From Synechocystis sp. PCC 6714 (GTDB lineage Bacteria; Cyanobacteriota; Cyanobacteriia; Cyanobacteriales; Microcystaceae): 64,000 nt of DNA. The notes under the pieces were generated by a model. That model worked only from the letters and a program-made list of their open reading frames with translations. It had not been told where the DNA came from and searched no databases. Shown one piece after another: positions 27,074 to 38,669 of this stretch. The position numbers and the translations under genes were made by a program. The stretch spans positions 124,001 through 188,000 of the forward strand of contig NZ_CP007542.1 in NCBI RefSeq assembly GCF_000478825.2, given 5' to 3'. Within the stretch, counting starts at the first letter, position 1; each line of letters starts with the position of its first letter.

Positions 27074-29680
27074 TTACTTAGCGCCCACTGGCATGCCTAA
27101 AATGTCCTCAATTTTGGGCATTTGGTCTAGGGGAATTACCCGGCCAAAGTCTTCAAAATTGTCAATCTCATTGAAATTGAGGTAACGGTAAAGATCATCT
27201 TTAAAGGGATCGACCTTTTCAGAGACGATCGCCAGATATTCTTCCACAGTGGGGATTTTACCTAGGAGCGCGCAAACGGCGGCCAACTCAGCGGAACCGA
27301 GATAAACTTGGGCCCCTTTGCCCATACGGTTATTGAAATTGCGGGTAGAAGTGGAAAACACCGTTACCCCATCTTCCACTCGGGCTTGGTTACCCATGCA
27401 GAGGGAACAACCGGGCATTTCTGTGCGGGCTCCGGCGGCGGCAAAAATACCGTACATACCTTCATCCCGTAACTGTTGTTCATCCATGCGGGTGGGGGGA
27501 CAAATCCAGACGCGACCTTTGACGGTTCCGGCTCCTTCGAGGATTTTAGCGGCGGCCCGGTAATGGCCAATGTTAGTCATACAGGAACCAATGAACACTT
27601 CATGGATGACATCTCCGGCACATTCCGACATTAATTTGACGTTATCAGGATCGTTGGGGGCGGCCACAATCGGTTCCTTGATTTCCGAGAGGTTGACCTC
27701 AATCACGTCGGCGTACTCCGCATCGGGGTCAGCACTCATCAAACTGGGATTGGCTAACCATTCCTCCATTTTGGCAATGCGACGTAACAGGGTTCGGGCA
27801 TCCTGATAACCCCGGGCAATCATATTTTTCATCAGCACCACATTGGAATGGAGGTATTCCGCCACGGTTTCCTCACTGAGCTTGATGGTGGAACCGGAAC
27901 AGGAACGTTCCGCTGTGGCATCGGTCAACTCAAACGCTTGTTCAACTTTGAGGTCCGGTAGCCCTTCCATCTCCATAATGCGGCCGTTGAAAACATTGAT
28001 TTTGTTCTCCTTGCCTACGGTCAACTTACCCTGTTGCATGGCCACCCAGGGAATGGCATTGACGATATCCCGTAGCGTTACCCCCGGTTGCAGTTCCCCG
28101 CTAAATTTCACCAACACCGATTCCGGCATATCCAAAGGCATTGCCCCCAGAGCGGCGGCAAAAGCTACTAGACCAGAACCAGCAGGGAAGGAAATGCCCA
28201 GGGGAAAGCGGGTGTGGGAATCCCCTCCGGTGCCCACCGTATCGGGCAGTAACATGCGATTGAGCCAGGAGTGAATGATGCCATCCCCTGGCCGCAGAGC
28301 TACTCCGCCCCGGGTAGCAAAAAAGTCCGGTAAATCCTTATGGGTTTTAATGTCAACGGGTTTGGGGTAGGCGGCGGTGTGACAGAAGGTTTGCAAAGTT
28401 AGATCGGCGTTAAATCCTAAGCAGGCTAATTCTTTTAACTCATCTCTGGTCATGGGGCCCGTGGTGTCCTGGGAACCCACCGTGGTCATAATTGGCTCGC
28501 AGGAAGTGCCGGGACGAATGCCAACTACGCCACAGCCTTTACCCACCATTTTTTGCGCTAGGGTGAACCCTTTGCCCGTATCTACTGGGGCTGTGGGACG
28601 AACAAAGAGCGTGGAGGGGGATAATCCTAACGCTTCCCGGGTTTTGTCAGTCAAAGCGCGACCGATTAAGAGGGGGATTCGTCCACCGGCCCGTACCTCG
28701 TCCAAAATGGTTTCTGGTTTGAGTTGAAAAGTGCTGAGGCTTTCCCCGGCTTCGTTGGTGATTTTTCCTGCCCTAGGGTGAATGGTAATCACGTCCCCGG
28801 TGTTAAGTTGGGCCACGTCACATTCAATGGGCAGAGCACCGGAATCTTCAGCGGTGTTGAAAAAGATGGGGGCAATTTTCCCCCCCAAAATGTAACCCCC
28901 GGCCCGTTTGTTGGGTACAAAGGGAATGTCGTCGCCAATATGCCAAAGGACGGAGTTGATTGCCGATTTACGGGAAGATCCTGTTCCCACCACATCTCCC
29001 ACATAGGCAACGGGATGGCCCTTTTTCTTCAACTCGGCAATGGTTGCTAACCCTTCTGGCATTTTTGATTCCAGCATGGCCAGGGCATGGAGGGGAATAT
29101 CGGGCCTGGTGGTGGCGTGGGGAGCGGGGGATAAATCGTCGGTGTTGGTTTCCCCCGGCACTTTAAACACGGTCACGGTAATGCTTTCGGGTACTTCCGG
29201 TTTATTGATGAACCAGGCTCCTTCCGCCCAGGCATCAATTACTTGTTTGGCATAGGGATTACTGTCGCTGAGGTGTAGTACATCGTTAAAGGCATCGAAC
29301 ACCAGTAGAGTTTTACTAAGGGCAATGGCGGCGGCGCTGGCAATGTTGCTGTTTTTAGCTTTCAATAGTTCCACCAGCGACTGCACGTTATAACCACCGA
29401 TCATGGTGCCAAGTAGTTCCACCGCCCCTTGGGCGCTGATCAGAGGACAGGTCACTTCCCCCTTGGCGATCGCCGTGAGAAATCCTGCTTTGACATAGGC
29501 TGCTTCATCGACTCCGGGGGGAATCCGGTCCCGCAACAACATCATCAATTCTTCCTTTTCCGCTTCCGGGGGATTTTTCAGCAGTTCACATAGCTCGGTG
29601 GTCTGCTCCGCATTGAGGGGAAGGGGGGGAATGCCTAATTTTTGGCGATCGGCGACGTGTTGGCGGTAAGCTTGCAACAT
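27074..29680 (-). CDS. acnB: Aconitate hydratase B
   Basis: 868 residues, AcnB type (HEAT-like and swivel domains at the N-terminus). The start at 29680 ([13 protein letters not shown]) is supported by GGAGAGAG upstream; the frame is open to 29767. The N-terminal helical domain is followed by the swivel domain ([13 protein letters not shown]), then the catalytic domains with the [4Fe-4S] cysteines: one in [10 protein letters not shown] and two in [11 protein letters not shown]. It interconverts citrate and isocitrate, the step before icd. It stands alone. Confidence 0.96.
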   Translation of the reverse strand: MLQAYRQHVADRQKLGIPPLPLNAEQTTELCELLKNPPEAEKEELMMLLRDRIPPGVDEAAYVKAGFLTAIAKGEVTCPLISAQGAVELLGTMIGGYNVQSLVELLKAKNSNIASAAAIALSKTLLVFDAFNDVLHLSDSNPYAKQVIDAWAEGAWFINKPEVPESITVTVFKVPGETNTDDLSPAPHATTRPDIPLHALAMLESKMPEGLATIAELKKKGHPVAYVGDVVGTGSSRKSAINSVLWHIGDDIPFVPNKRAGGYILGGKIAPIFFNTAEDSGALPIECDVAQLNTGDVITIHPRAGKITNEAGESLSTFQLKPETILDEVRAGGRIPLLIGRALTDKTREALGLSPSTLFVRPTAPVDTGKGFTLAQKMVGKGCGVVGIRPGTSCEPIMTTVGSQDTTGPMTRDELKELACLGFNADLTLQTFCHTAAYPKPVDIKTHKDLPDFFATRGGVALRPGDGIIHSWLNRMLLPDTVGTGGDSHTRFPLGISFPAGSGLVAFAAALGAMPLDMPESVLVKFSGELQPGVTLRDIVNAIPWVAMQQGKLTVGKENKINVFNGRIMEMEGLPDLKVEQAFELTDATAERSCSGSTIKLSEETVAEYLHSNVVLMKNMIARGYQDARTLLRRIAKMEEWLANPSLMSADPDAEYADVIEVNLSEIKEPIVAAPNDPDNVKLMSECAGDVIHEVFIGSCMTNIGHYRAAAKILEGAGTVKGRVWICPPTRMDEQQLRDEGMYGIFAAAGARTEMPGCSLCMGNQARVEDGVTVFSTSTRNFNNRMGKGAQVYLGSAELAAVCALLGKIPTVEEYLAIVSEKVDPFKDDLYRYLNFNEIDNFEDFGRVIPLDQMPKIEDILGMPVGAK

Positions 29681-29961
29681 AGGAAGGTTCTCTCTCCGGC
29701 AATATTTGATCATGATCAACGGTGAATATTCTATTTTATGCAGGGGGACAGGATAAGTTACCGGCAAACGGTTTGGGGCATGGCGGCAGAAGGATGATTA
29801 TCTTTGGCGAGATGGCGGGGAATTGCTTAGCATTGTTGAACAAGTGCCAATTTTTCCTCGGTTTAATCTTTTCTCTGGTTAAACTCCGCCAATAAACCAG
29901 GAACCAAATGGCAACCAGCAAATTTCAAGCTTAATTTTTCGGCTTTTTGGACAATTGTGTA

Positions 29962-30708
29962 ATGTGGCAATCTCTGCAAAATCAGCTTTATTTTCTCCAG
30001 CAATGGGCCGATCGCCTGGTGGTGGAACAACTGGGACAACTGACTCCCCTTAGTTTGCTTATCATTCTGCTGGCGGGGCTGGTCACTAGTTTGACCCCCT
30101 GTTTACTTTCCCTTTTACCTTTAACCATTGCCTACATTGGCGGTACCGCCGACGGCGATCGCCTGCAATCCTTCAAACAATCCCTCTGGTTTGCCCTGGG
30201 GTTGGCCATTACCCTAGCTAGCTTGGGGCTGGGGGCGGCGGCCCTGGGAAAAATTTATGGCCAAATCGGCCTAGGCCTACCCATTTTGGTGAGTGTCATA
30301 GCCATTTTAATGGGATTAAACCTGTTGGAATTATTGCCCCTGCGGTTTCCCAGTTTGGGGGCAACGGATTGGATCAAAGACGATTTTCCCCCAGCATTGA
30401 GGGCCCTATTGGCGGGGCTGACCTTTGGGCTAATTGCCTCTCCTTGTAGCACCCCAGTCCTTGCCAGCCTGCTGGCTTGGGTGGCCAGTCGTCAGGATCT
30501 CTTGCTAGGCAGTGGGCTACTGTTGGCTTATACCATCGGTTACGTCACCCCGCTCATTTTAGTTGGCTTGTTCACCGGCAGTTTGAAACGGCTGTTGCAA
30601 CTACGGCAATGGTCCGGCTGGCTCAATCCCCTCAGCGGGACAATTTTGCTTGGCTTTGGCGTAATTACCCTACTATCCCGACTACCCCTTGGTCAGTGGT
30701 TGCCCTAG
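29962..30708 (+). CDS. ccdA: CcdA-family membrane thiol-electron transporter
   Basis: 248 residues from ATG 29962 (an upstream TTG at 29947 is possible). Six hydrophobic helices; the paired active-site cysteines lie in TSLTPCLLSLLPL (TM1) and IASPCSTPVLASLL (TM4), the CcdA/DsbD pattern. It moves reducing power from cytoplasmic thioredoxin into the thylakoid lumen or periplasm for cytochrome c maturation. In Synechocystis the homologue supports c-type cytochrome assembly. nadA follows about 100 bases downstream on the same strand. Confidence 0.93.
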   Translation: MWQSLQNQLYFLQQWADRLVVEQLGQLTPLSLLIILLAGLVTSLTPCLLSLLPLTIAYIGGTADGDRLQSFKQSLWFALGLAITLASLGLGAAALGKIYGQIGLGLPILVSVIAILMGLNLLELLPLRFPSLGATDWIKDDFPPALRALLAGLTFGLIASPCSTPVLASLLAWVASRQDLLLGSGLLLAYTIGYVTPLILVGLFTGSLKRLLQLRQWSGWLNPLSGTILLGFGVITLLSRLPLGQWLP

Positions 30709-30759
30709 CATAGTCCAGTGGAAGCGCTAACCCATGCCCCACTGAATTTCTGTGATAAA

Positions 30760-30788
30760 ATATTTATGGTAGTTTTAACTATAAATAT
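30760..30788 (+). promoter_or_regulatory. Palindrome upstream of nadA
   Basis: ATATTTATGGT (30760-30770) and ACTATAAATAT (30778-30788) form an inverted repeat, 10 of 11 bases paired, around AGTTTTA. It lies 19 bases before the GTG start of nadA, close to the ribosome binding site (AGGAG). A position this close to the start fits a repressor operator. An NAD-responsive regulator (NrtR-like) is a guess. Confidence 0.5.
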
Positions 30789-30806
30789 CCCAGGAGCCAA
30801 AACATA

Positions 30807-31763
30807 GTGTTCACCGCCGTTGCCCCGCCCCAAGAAACCCTGCCCCGTGACTTAGTGGGAGCGATTCAGAGTCTGAAAAAGGAGTTGAATGCGGTAATTT
30901 TGGCCCATTATTACCAAGAGGCGGCCATCCAAGACATTGCCGATTATTTAGGGGACTCCCTGGGGCTATCCCAACAGGCGGCCAGCACCGATGCCGATGT
31001 AATCGTTTTTGCCGGGGTACATTTCATGGCGGAAACAGCTAAAATTCTCAATCCCCATAAGTTGGTACTTTTGCCCGATTTATCAGCGGGCTGTTCTTTA
31101 GCGGATAGTTGCCCTCCCCGGGAATTTGCCCGATTTAAACAACAGTATCCTGATCATTTAGTCATTAGTTACATCAACTGCACAGCGGAAATTAAAGCCC
31201 TGAGCGATATAATTTGCACCAGTTCCAATGCGGTGAAAATTGTTCAACAATTGCCGGAGGACCAAAAAATAATTTTTGCCCCAGACCGCAATTTAGGCCG
31301 TTATGTGATGGAGCAAACCGGGCGACAAATGGTGCTGTGGCAGGGCAGTTGCATTGTCCATGAAACTTTCTCGGAACGGCGTTTGCTGGAGCTAAAAGCT
31401 AAATATCCCCAGGCAGAAATCATTGCCCACCCTGAATGTGAAGAAGCCATTCTGCGCTATGCGGACTTCATCGGTTCCACCACGGCGTTACTCAATTATT
31501 CCCATCAATCTCCGGGTAAAGAATTTATTGTCGGCACCGAGCCGGGCATCATTCACCAAATGCAAAAACTTTCCCCCTCTAAGCAATTTATTCCCCTGCC
31601 TAATAACAGTAACTGCGACTGTAATGAGTGCCCCTATATGCGTTTGAACACCCTCGAAAAACTGTACTGGGCTATGAAACGGCGATCGCCGCAGATTACC
31701 TTACCGGAGGAGACCATGGTGGGGGCCCTGAAACCGATCCAAAGAATGCTGGCCATGTCTTAG
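30807..31763 (+). CDS. nadA: Quinolinate synthase
   Basis: 318 residues, starting at GTG 30807 after an AGGAG site. NadA condenses iminoaspartate with dihydroxyacetone phosphate in NAD synthesis. Seen: [23 protein letters not shown] at the N-terminus, [10 protein letters not shown] (first cluster Cys), [10 protein letters not shown] (second region), [18 protein letters not shown], and [16 protein letters not shown] at the end (third cluster Cys in CNECPYM). It requires a [4Fe-4S] cluster. Confidence 0.96.
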   Translation: MFTAVAPPQETLPRDLVGAIQSLKKELNAVILAHYYQEAAIQDIADYLGDSLGLSQQAASTDADVIVFAGVHFMAETAKILNPHKLVLLPDLSAGCSLADSCPPREFARFKQQYPDHLVISYINCTAEIKALSDIICTSSNAVKIVQQLPEDQKIIFAPDRNLGRYVMEQTGRQMVLWQGSCIVHETFSERRLLELKAKYPQAEIIAHPECEEAILRYADFIGSTTALLNYSHQSPGKEFIVGTEPGIIHQMQKLSPSKQFIPLPNNSNCDCNECPYMRLNTLEKLYWAMKRRSPQITLPEETMVGALKPIQRMLAMS

Positions 31764-31844
31764 TTGTGGCATAGCAACGCCCCAGGAGTATCGGCAAGAT
31801 AGGCTAGTATGATGGTCGAGAAGCTAATGATTGTGAGGGCGACG

Positions 31845-32618
31845 ATGACTGCCAAGTTATCCTGGGTGGGCCGAAAACTGTTCTTTCCCCTGTTCCTGAG
31901 CGGCTGGATGGTGAGTTGTAGCCCCCTCAATCCCTTCGGTCTGGCCCAGGAGTATTTGGACATTGCAAAACTAGAGGAAATTTCCAATCAGCGCACAGTC
32001 AACGTCCAGGGCATTGTGGTCAATGTGGCTCCGTTTTTAGAAGGGGGTGCTTACCAAATCCAAGATAAAACCGGACGGGTGTGGGTGAAAACCGATCGCC
32101 AGTTGCCCCGTAAAGGCACAGTGCTCAGTATTCGCGGAGAAGTGGCCTTTGAACCCATTTTCATCGGCCCGGAAAAGTTGGGGGAATCCTACCTAGTGGA
32201 AACCACCGCCCCCAATCCCCAAGCCACCGCTAGCAATGACGGTCCCGATACCAGTGTCCCCGCCGAGGAAACTCCCACGGCGATCGCCCCAACGGAAAAC
32301 ACTACGGACATTGCCGTTATTCAAGAAACAACAACAGAGCAAACGGAACCGACAGGGACAACGGAAGCAACGGAGGTAACGGCAGAAGTGGCAGAGGAAG
32401 TAACCGCTACGGAAACCCCAGTGTCTCCAGTGTCTTCTGATACTGCCGCCAATCTCATGCCTCCTACCAGTTCTAGTGATAATTCATCCACTAGAATTCC
32501 AGTGGCCAATCCCGAAGCCCCCCGCCCGATCGCCGATTCCGCCTCCCCCCAGCCCCCCAGTCAGACCAAACCAAATTTTGACAACCAGTTCCTGCCCCAT
32601 AAACGCCTCAGTAAATAG
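31845..32618 (+). CDS. Secreted lipoprotein with OB-fold-like domain and Thr/Glu-rich tail
   Basis: 257 residues from ATG 31845, which has GAGG eight bases upstream; the frame is open from 31809. The signal peptide ends in the lipobox-like VSC after FPLFLSGWM. Residues 45-130 (VNVQGIVVNVAPFLEGGAY, then GRVWVKTDRQLP) look like a small beta-barrel of the OB type, as in single-strand-binding or lipid-associated proteins. The last 120 residues are Thr/Glu/Pro/Ser-rich and low-complexity, probably an extended linker. Function unknown. Confidence 0.75.
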   Translation: MTAKLSWVGRKLFFPLFLSGWMVSCSPLNPFGLAQEYLDIAKLEEISNQRTVNVQGIVVNVAPFLEGGAYQIQDKTGRVWVKTDRQLPRKGTVLSIRGEVAFEPIFIGPEKLGESYLVETTAPNPQATASNDGPDTSVPAEETPTAIAPTENTTDIAVIQETTTEQTEPTGTTEATEVTAEVAEEVTATETPVSPVSSDTAANLMPPTSSSDNSSTRIPVANPEAPRPIADSASPQPPSQTKPNFDNQFLPHKRLSK

Positions 32619-32728
32619 GCACAAGGGCACACTTTTCCCTTAGATCGGGATGCCATTGAGATACCGGGAATTTGATGTGTAGATGTTTAGCCAGCCTTAA
32701 TTCCCGCCGTCAATTTGATTAGTTGGAA

Positions 32729-34795
32729 TTAGTTTGGTTGGATGCCAGAGGTAGGCTTGAGGTAGGTATATTGCAATAAACTGCGCTCATAATTTTCCAG
32801 CAGTAATTGGGACTCTTCCAAGCTCATGTGTTTATCTCCCATGGCCTGCTCACAGTAGCGGCGCATATTTTCTAGTAAATCCTCAGGATCGTACTGCACA
32901 TAACCCAACACTTCCGCAATGGTGTCCCCTCGGACTAAATGTTCAATTTGGTAGCCTTTGGGATTCATTTGGATATGCACCACATTAATATCCCCAAATA
33001 AATTATGTAGGTTACCCATAATTTCTTGATAGGCTCCCACCAGAAACATGCCTAGATAATAGGGTTCTACCTTAGGGGGGGTATCTTCTTGTTCTACTTC
33101 GAGCAACGGGTGAAGTTCCAACACTGACTTAACATCCCGTAGATCGATAAATTGGTCTATTTTGCCGTCACTGTCGCAGGTAATGTCCGCTAAAATCCCC
33201 CTTTCTGTGGGTTCTTCGTCTAAGCGATGGATGGGCATAATGGGAAAAAGCTGGTCGATCGCCCAGGAATCGGGGGCTGATTGAAACACAGACATGTTGG
33301 CATAGTAAATGGAAGCCAAATTAACTTCTAAATTTTCCAAATCATCGGGGACATATTCCTGCTGACGACAAATTTGTAAAATCTTGCGGCAACAGGCCCA
33401 ATAAAGTTCCTCTGCTTTGGCCCTTTCCTTCAGGCCTAAATAACCAAAGTTAAATAAACTAATGGCCTCGGTTTTAAATTGTTCCACATCATGGTACGCT
33501 TCCTGGTAATTATCCACCGTAATGGTTTCCCAGGTTTCCATCAAATTGCGTAAAATTGCATGGTCTTTGCCCTTTACTTTCGGCAATGGGGGATTGATAT
33601 CGTTGGTGGCCACAATGTCGAAAATTAGCACCGATTGATGGCTGGCGATCGCCCGGCCACTTTCACTAATCAGCACAGGACAGGGTACTTCAGCGGCCAC
33701 ACAGGCATCTTGTACTGCTGAAATCACATCGTTAACATAATTCTGGATGTTGTAATTCTTGGAAGCGTAAAAATTGGTTTTGGAGCCGTCATAATCTACC
33801 CCTAAACCTCCCCCCACATCCAGATAGCGCATATTAGCCCCCAGCTTGGACAACTGGACAAAAATTTGGCTGGCTTCCGTCATCGCTTCTTTGATGACAG
33901 AAATAGAGGAAATTTGGGAGCCAATGTGGAAATGGAGTAACTGTAAACTATCCAACATATCCGCGTCCCGCAGTTGCCCGATCGCCGTCAACATTTCGGG
34001 AATGGTCAAACCAAATTTAGCCCGATCGCCGGTGGAAATGCCCCAACGGCCCATACCTTGGGTACTAAGTTTGGCCCGCACCCCCAAAATTGGTTTAATG
34101 CCAAGGTTGCGGGAAATTTCGATGGCCAAAGATACTTCCGCCACCTGTTCCACCACAATAATGGGTCGATGGCCGAGACGACGGGCTAGTAAAGCAGTTT
34201 CGATATATTCCCGGTCTTTGTAGCCATTACAAATCAGTAAAGGTTGATTTTGCTGATCCGGCTCCGGGTTTTCCTGGGGTTGCAACATAGCCAGGGCAAT
34301 CATCAACTCCGGCTTAGAACCCGCTTCCAAACCAAAATTGTAAGGAGTGCCATAGCGCACCAGGGATTCGACAATGTGACGGTGTTGGTTACATTTAATT
34401 GGATATACTCCCCGGTAGGTGTTGGGGTAACGGTACCGGGCAATACCCCTAGCAAAGGCTGCATTGAGACGATTAATGCGATCAGCTAGAATATCCGAGA
34501 AGCGCAGTAGTAAAGGTAAGCCAATGTTCCTTTGTCTTAAACCATTAACTAACTCATACAAATCCAGCGCGCCCCCGTGGTCGGCCTGGGGAGAAACGGT
34601 CACATGGCCCGCTGCATTGATGGAAAAATAGGGTTCCCCCCAACCAGCAATGCGATATAAATTCTCACTATCGTCAATGGTCCAACGACGGGGCTCGGCG
34701 ATCGCCTGGGGAAGAGATTGACTTTCCCCCGAAGACGCTAGGGAGACCTCAGTGCCGTCGGCTTGCTCCGCCATTGCCATGATATTCAGTTCCAT
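32729..34795 (-). CDS. speA: Biosynthetic arginine decarboxylase
   Basis: About 688 residues from ATG 34795, which has GGGGAG at proper spacing; an ATG at 34810 is also in frame. A PLP-dependent fold-III enzyme converting arginine to agmatine for polyamine synthesis. Seen: the PLP Lys in YPIKCNQH, the Gly-rich phosphate site GGGLGVDYDGSK, SESGRAIASHQSV, and the C-terminal region with DITCDSDGKI (catalytic Cys). Length and order match SpeA of cyanobacteria. Confidence 0.95.
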   Translation of the reverse strand: MELNIMAMAEQADGTEVSLASSGESQSLPQAIAEPRRWTIDDSENLYRIAGWGEPYFSINAAGHVTVSPQADHGGALDLYELVNGLRQRNIGLPLLLRFSDILADRINRLNAAFARGIARYRYPNTYRGVYPIKCNQHRHIVESLVRYGTPYNFGLEAGSKPELMIALAMLQPQENPEPDQQNQPLLICNGYKDREYIETALLARRLGHRPIIVVEQVAEVSLAIEISRNLGIKPILGVRAKLSTQGMGRWGISTGDRAKFGLTIPEMLTAIGQLRDADMLDSLQLLHFHIGSQISSISVIKEAMTEASQIFVQLSKLGANMRYLDVGGGLGVDYDGSKTNFYASKNYNIQNYVNDVISAVQDACVAAEVPCPVLISESGRAIASHQSVLIFDIVATNDINPPLPKVKGKDHAILRNLMETWETITVDNYQEAYHDVEQFKTEAISLFNFGYLGLKERAKAEELYWACCRKILQICRQQEYVPDDLENLEVNLASIYYANMSVFQSAPDSWAIDQLFPIMPIHRLDEEPTERGILADITCDSDGKIDQFIDLRDVKSVLELHPLLEVEQEDTPPKVEPYYLGMFLVGAYQEIMGNLHNLFGDINVVHIQMNPKGYQIEHLVRGDTIAEVLGYVQYDPEDLLENMRRYCEQAMGDKHMSLEESQLLLENYERSLLQYTYLKPTSGIQPN

Positions 34796-35070
34796 TAACT
34801 CCCCTTCCATGGCCTATCCCAGCAATAAAATTAACTGCTTTGATTGTGACATTCCCACAACAAAACTGGCCAACAATCTTCGCACTGTTGGGCCGACAAA
34901 GGACGGGCATAGGAAGTCGAAAAGTTAAGTTATTCTGCTCTTAAGTGAAGACCTACAACTTGTCGGCACAGATGCCCCCCAATCAAGGAAAAATTAAAGT
35001 CAGGGGGCAGAAAAGAAAAGGGCCAACCACAGCTAGTCACGATGTCCATCCAGCTAGAGCTAGGACTAGA

Positions 35071-35223
35071 CTATTCTTCATCAGCACCATTGACTAGAAT
35101 TTCACCTTCAAAAGGTTGAACACCAACGACGGGGTATTCATCATCGGACGGGCCAAAAACCCGAGCAAATGCTTCGGTGAAATACTGCATGAGATCCTGT
35201 AGCACTTGGTTCAATTTCATCAT
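35071..35223 (-). CDS. Small acidic protein of 50 residues, unknown function
   Basis: Begins MMKLNQVLQDLMQYF and ends VNGADEE. The start is supported by GGAGG placed 2 bases before the first ATG (35223) and 5 before the second (35220). An amphipathic N-terminal helix is followed by FGPSDDEYPVVGVQPFEGE. The pattern feels like a conserved small cyanobacterial protein but I cannot name it. It is flanked by about 260-275 bases without genes on each side. Confidence 0.75.
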   Translation of the reverse strand: MMKLNQVLQDLMQYFTEAFARVFGPSDDEYPVVGVQPFEGEILVNGADEE

Positions 35224-35499
35224 AACCTCCGTCCCCATCGGGGAAGCTCAACAGTTGTCTTGTAGGCAAGTCTGAGAAAATCGGGAGGTTACGGGCCTCT
35301 GGTGTGATCGACCAGGACTAGGTGTTGTTTTACTTATTTCCCTGCCCCCTGGCTTTCCTCTTGCTTTAATTATCCAATTAAAAAGAGACTATATGAGGAT
35401 TTCTTAACATATTTTCAAAATTGAGCATTGATTTGCGGCGCATTGACGTGTAATTTCGCCCAGCCCCATTACTTCTCAATCTTCAACATTAGAAATTAA

Positions 35500-38454
35500 T
35501 TAGCCCTTGTAGGCCTCCATGCCTTCGCAGGAACAAACCAGATGGCGATCGCCGTAGGTGTTATTAATGCGGCCAACGGCGGGCCAGAATTTAAATTGTT
35601 TAGTCCAGGGGGCGGGGTAAGCGGCCTGTTCTTGGCCATAGGAATGATTCCATTCACCACAAATTAGGGATTGGGCCGTGTGGGGCGCATTTTTCAGGGG
35701 GTTATCGCTGGGATCAATTTTGCCATTGGCGATCATTTGGGCTTCCTGGTAAATGGCAATCATGGCCTCGCAAAAACGGTCTAATTCTGCAAGGGATTCA
35801 CTTTCCGTTGGTTCCACCATCATGGTTCCCAGCACTGGCCAAGACACGGTGGGGGCATGGAAACCAAAATCCATTAACCGTTTGGCCACATCATCTACTT
35901 CGATTGCTGCTTGTTTTTTCAGGGGCCGCAAATCGAGAATACATTCATGGGCCACCAGACCTTGATTGCCCTTGAACAAGATGGGGTAATAGTTTTCCAG
36001 CCGTTTAGCGGTGTAATTGGCATTGAGAATAGCCACCGCCGTTGCTTTGGTTAGGCCCTCAGCACCCATCATGGCAATGTACATCCAAGAGATAACAAGA
36101 ATGCTGGCACTGCCGTAGGGAGCAGCGGAAATCAAACCAATGGATTGATTGGTGTCGGAATTTTCAGCGGCAAAATTTAAGCTTGTGGAAGGCAAAAAGC
36201 CCCCAAGATGGGCCTTAACCCCGATGGGCCCCATACCCGGGCCACCGCCCCCGTGGGGAATACAAAAGGTTTTATGTAAATTGAGATGACAAACATCTGC
36301 CCCAAAATCCGCCGGACGGCATAACCCCACCTGGGCATTCATGTTAGCCCCGTCCATATAAACCTGGCCACCAAAACGGTGTATAATTTCGCAAATTTCG
36401 ACAATGGTGGCTTCAAACACCCCATGGGTAGAAGGATAGGTCACCATCAAAGCCGCCAGGCGATCGCCGTACTTTTGCGCTTTATTTACCAAATCTGTCA
36501 CGTCAATGTTGCCATCCCCATCGCATTTAACGGCAATGACTTCCATGCCGCACATCACTGCACTGGCGGGGTTAGTACCATGGGCCGATTCAGGAATTAA
36601 ACAAACGGTGCGCTTTTCTTCCCCTCGACTGAGATGATATTGACGAATCACCTGTAACCCAGCATATTCCCCCTGGGAGCCGGCATTGGGTTGCAAAGAA
36701 ATGGCATCAAAACCGGTGATTTCCCCTAACCAAGCTTCCAATTGCTCAAATAAAATCTGATAGCCTTCCGTTTGGCCAGCGGGGGCGAAGGGATGAATTT
36801 TGCCAAACTCTGGCCAAGTGACGGGGACCATTTCCGCTGTGGCGTTAAGTTTCATGGTGCAGGAACCCAACGGAATCATGGAAGTATTTAAAGCTAAATC
36901 TTTGCTTTCCAATTGGTGCAAGTAACGCAATAACTCAGTTTCAGAATGGTATTGGTTAAACACCGGCTCCTGTAAATACTCACTCTGGCGGGCTAAATCG
37001 GCGGCAAAACCCGTTTTAATTTCTGGCCAAAGTTCTTCTGGAGTAAAAGGCAAATCATCTTTGCCCGCAAACACTTGCCACAGATCGAGCAAATCCTGGA
37101 CTGTAACCGTTTCATCTAAACTTATGCCCACTTCCCCCGGGGCCAATAAGCGCAGATTAATGCTCCGCTTTTCCGCCGCTTTCAAGATAGCTGGGGCACT
37201 CTGTTCGCCTACCCCCACCCGCAAAGTATCAAAGAAAGAATCATTATTGAGGCTGTAATTAAGCCGTTTTAAACCTGCTGCCAATAATGCTGTCAACTGA
37301 TGAATCCGCAGAGCAATATTTTTCAACCCCGTGGGGCCGTGGTACACCCCATACATGGAAGCCATAACGGCAAGGAGGACTTGGGCAGTACAAATGTTAC
37401 TAGTGGCCTTGTCCCGGCGGATATGTTGCTCCCTGGTCTGCAACGCTAAACGGAGGGCTGGATTGCCATGGACATCTTTGGAAATCCCGACAATGCGGCC
37501 GGGAATTTTCCTTTGATACTCCGCTTTAGTGGCAAAGTAGGCGGCGTGGGGTCCACCGTAGCCTAAAGGTATGCCAAAACGCTGGGTACTGCCCACGGCA
37601 ATGTCCGCTCCCAGCTCACCAGGGGGAGTTAGCAGGGTCAAACTGAGGAGATCAGCAGCCAAGGTAACTAGGGCTTGATGTGCATGGGCCTGGTTAATGA
37701 AACTACGGTAATCGTACACTTCCCCATCGGTGGCAGGGTATTGCAACAGAGCACCAAAGATGGGAGTACTAAAATCGAAGCTTTGATGGTTGCCCACAAT
37801 CACTTCAATGCCCAAGGGGTTGGCCCGGGTTTTAATCACCTCAATGGTTTGGGGATGGCAGTCCTGGGCTACAAAAAAAGCATTGGCTTTACTTTTGCTA
37901 ACTCCGTAACTCAGGGCCATGGCCTCAGCGGCGGCGGTGCCTTCGTCCAACAAAGAAGCATTGGCAATTTCCAACCCGGTTAAATCCATTACCATGGTCT
38001 GGAAATTCAGTAGGGCTTCCAACCGGCCCTGGGCAATTTCCGCTTGGTAAGGAGTATAGGCAGTGTACCAACCGGGATTTTCCAAAATGTTGCGTTGAAT
38101 CACCGGCGGAGTAATCGTGTCGTAATACCCCATGCCAATGTAGGAGCGGAAAACTTGATTTTTGGATGCAATGGACTTCAACTGGGCGATCGCCCCATAT
38201 TCCCCCTGGGGAGACGGCAGTTTGAGGGAACCATGGAGGCGAATGGCCTGGGGCACAGCTTGATCAATTAATTCCCCTAGGGATTGAAAGCCTAACTCCT
38301 GGAGCATCTGCTGTTGTTCCCCTTCACCCGGGCCCAGATGACGATCCACAAATGCCTCTGCTGGGGCTAACTTCTCCTCCAGCTTGTTGAGATCCGCTAG
38401 GTGCTGTGGGGATTGGGACAGGGGAGCAACAACGGAAGACTCTAAGTTGGGCAT
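35500..38454 (-). CDS. gcvP: Glycine dehydrogenase (decarboxylating), P-protein of the glycine cleavage system
   Basis: 984 residues, the fused two-half P-protein. It decarboxylates glycine and passes aminomethyl to the H-protein; in cyanobacteria it recycles photorespiratory glycine. PLP-binding Lys in [19 protein letters not shown]; the N-terminal half has [16 protein letters not shown] and the second half [14 protein letters not shown]. The start ATG at 38454 fits the family N-terminus ([13 protein letters not shown] follows). No H- or T-protein gene is nearby, so the system is dispersed. Confidence 0.97.
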   Translation of the reverse strand: MPNLESSVVAPLSQSPQHLADLNKLEEKLAPAEAFVDRHLGPGEGEQQQMLQELGFQSLGELIDQAVPQAIRLHGSLKLPSPQGEYGAIAQLKSIASKNQVFRSYIGMGYYDTITPPVIQRNILENPGWYTAYTPYQAEIAQGRLEALLNFQTMVMDLTGLEIANASLLDEGTAAAEAMALSYGVSKSKANAFFVAQDCHPQTIEVIKTRANPLGIEVIVGNHQSFDFSTPIFGALLQYPATDGEVYDYRSFINQAHAHQALVTLAADLLSLTLLTPPGELGADIAVGSTQRFGIPLGYGGPHAAYFATKAEYQRKIPGRIVGISKDVHGNPALRLALQTREQHIRRDKATSNICTAQVLLAVMASMYGVYHGPTGLKNIALRIHQLTALLAAGLKRLNYSLNNDSFFDTLRVGVGEQSAPAILKAAEKRSINLRLLAPGEVGISLDETVTVQDLLDLWQVFAGKDDLPFTPEELWPEIKTGFAADLARQSEYLQEPVFNQYHSETELLRYLHQLESKDLALNTSMIPLGSCTMKLNATAEMVPVTWPEFGKIHPFAPAGQTEGYQILFEQLEAWLGEITGFDAISLQPNAGSQGEYAGLQVIRQYHLSRGEEKRTVCLIPESAHGTNPASAVMCGMEVIAVKCDGDGNIDVTDLVNKAQKYGDRLAALMVTYPSTHGVFEATIVEICEIIHRFGGQVYMDGANMNAQVGLCRPADFGADVCHLNLHKTFCIPHGGGGPGMGPIGVKAHLGGFLPSTSLNFAAENSDTNQSIGLISAAPYGSASILVISWMYIAMMGAEGLTKATAVAILNANYTAKRLENYYPILFKGNQGLVAHECILDLRPLKKQAAIEVDDVAKRLMDFGFHAPTVSWPVLGTMMVEPTESESLAELDRFCEAMIAIYQEAQMIANGKIDPSDNPLKNAPHTAQSLICGEWNHSYGQEQAAYPAPWTKQFKFWPAVGRINNTYGDRHLVCSCEGMEAYKG

Positions 38455-38669
38455 AGTGGCGGAGTGGGGAAGGGGTGAACGCCTAGACTGGATCTGTGAA
38501 AAAATGTTACGGGTTAATGGGAATTAGATACAAAGCTTAACAAATTTTTGGAAAGTAGGGATCGGAAACTAACCACTGACAATCCTGACGGATGAATCCG
38601 GGGATGTTCCCGCGCCATAAATTTTGATCATTGATTTAGTTTGTGGAGTACTGAACAGGGCGAATTTGC

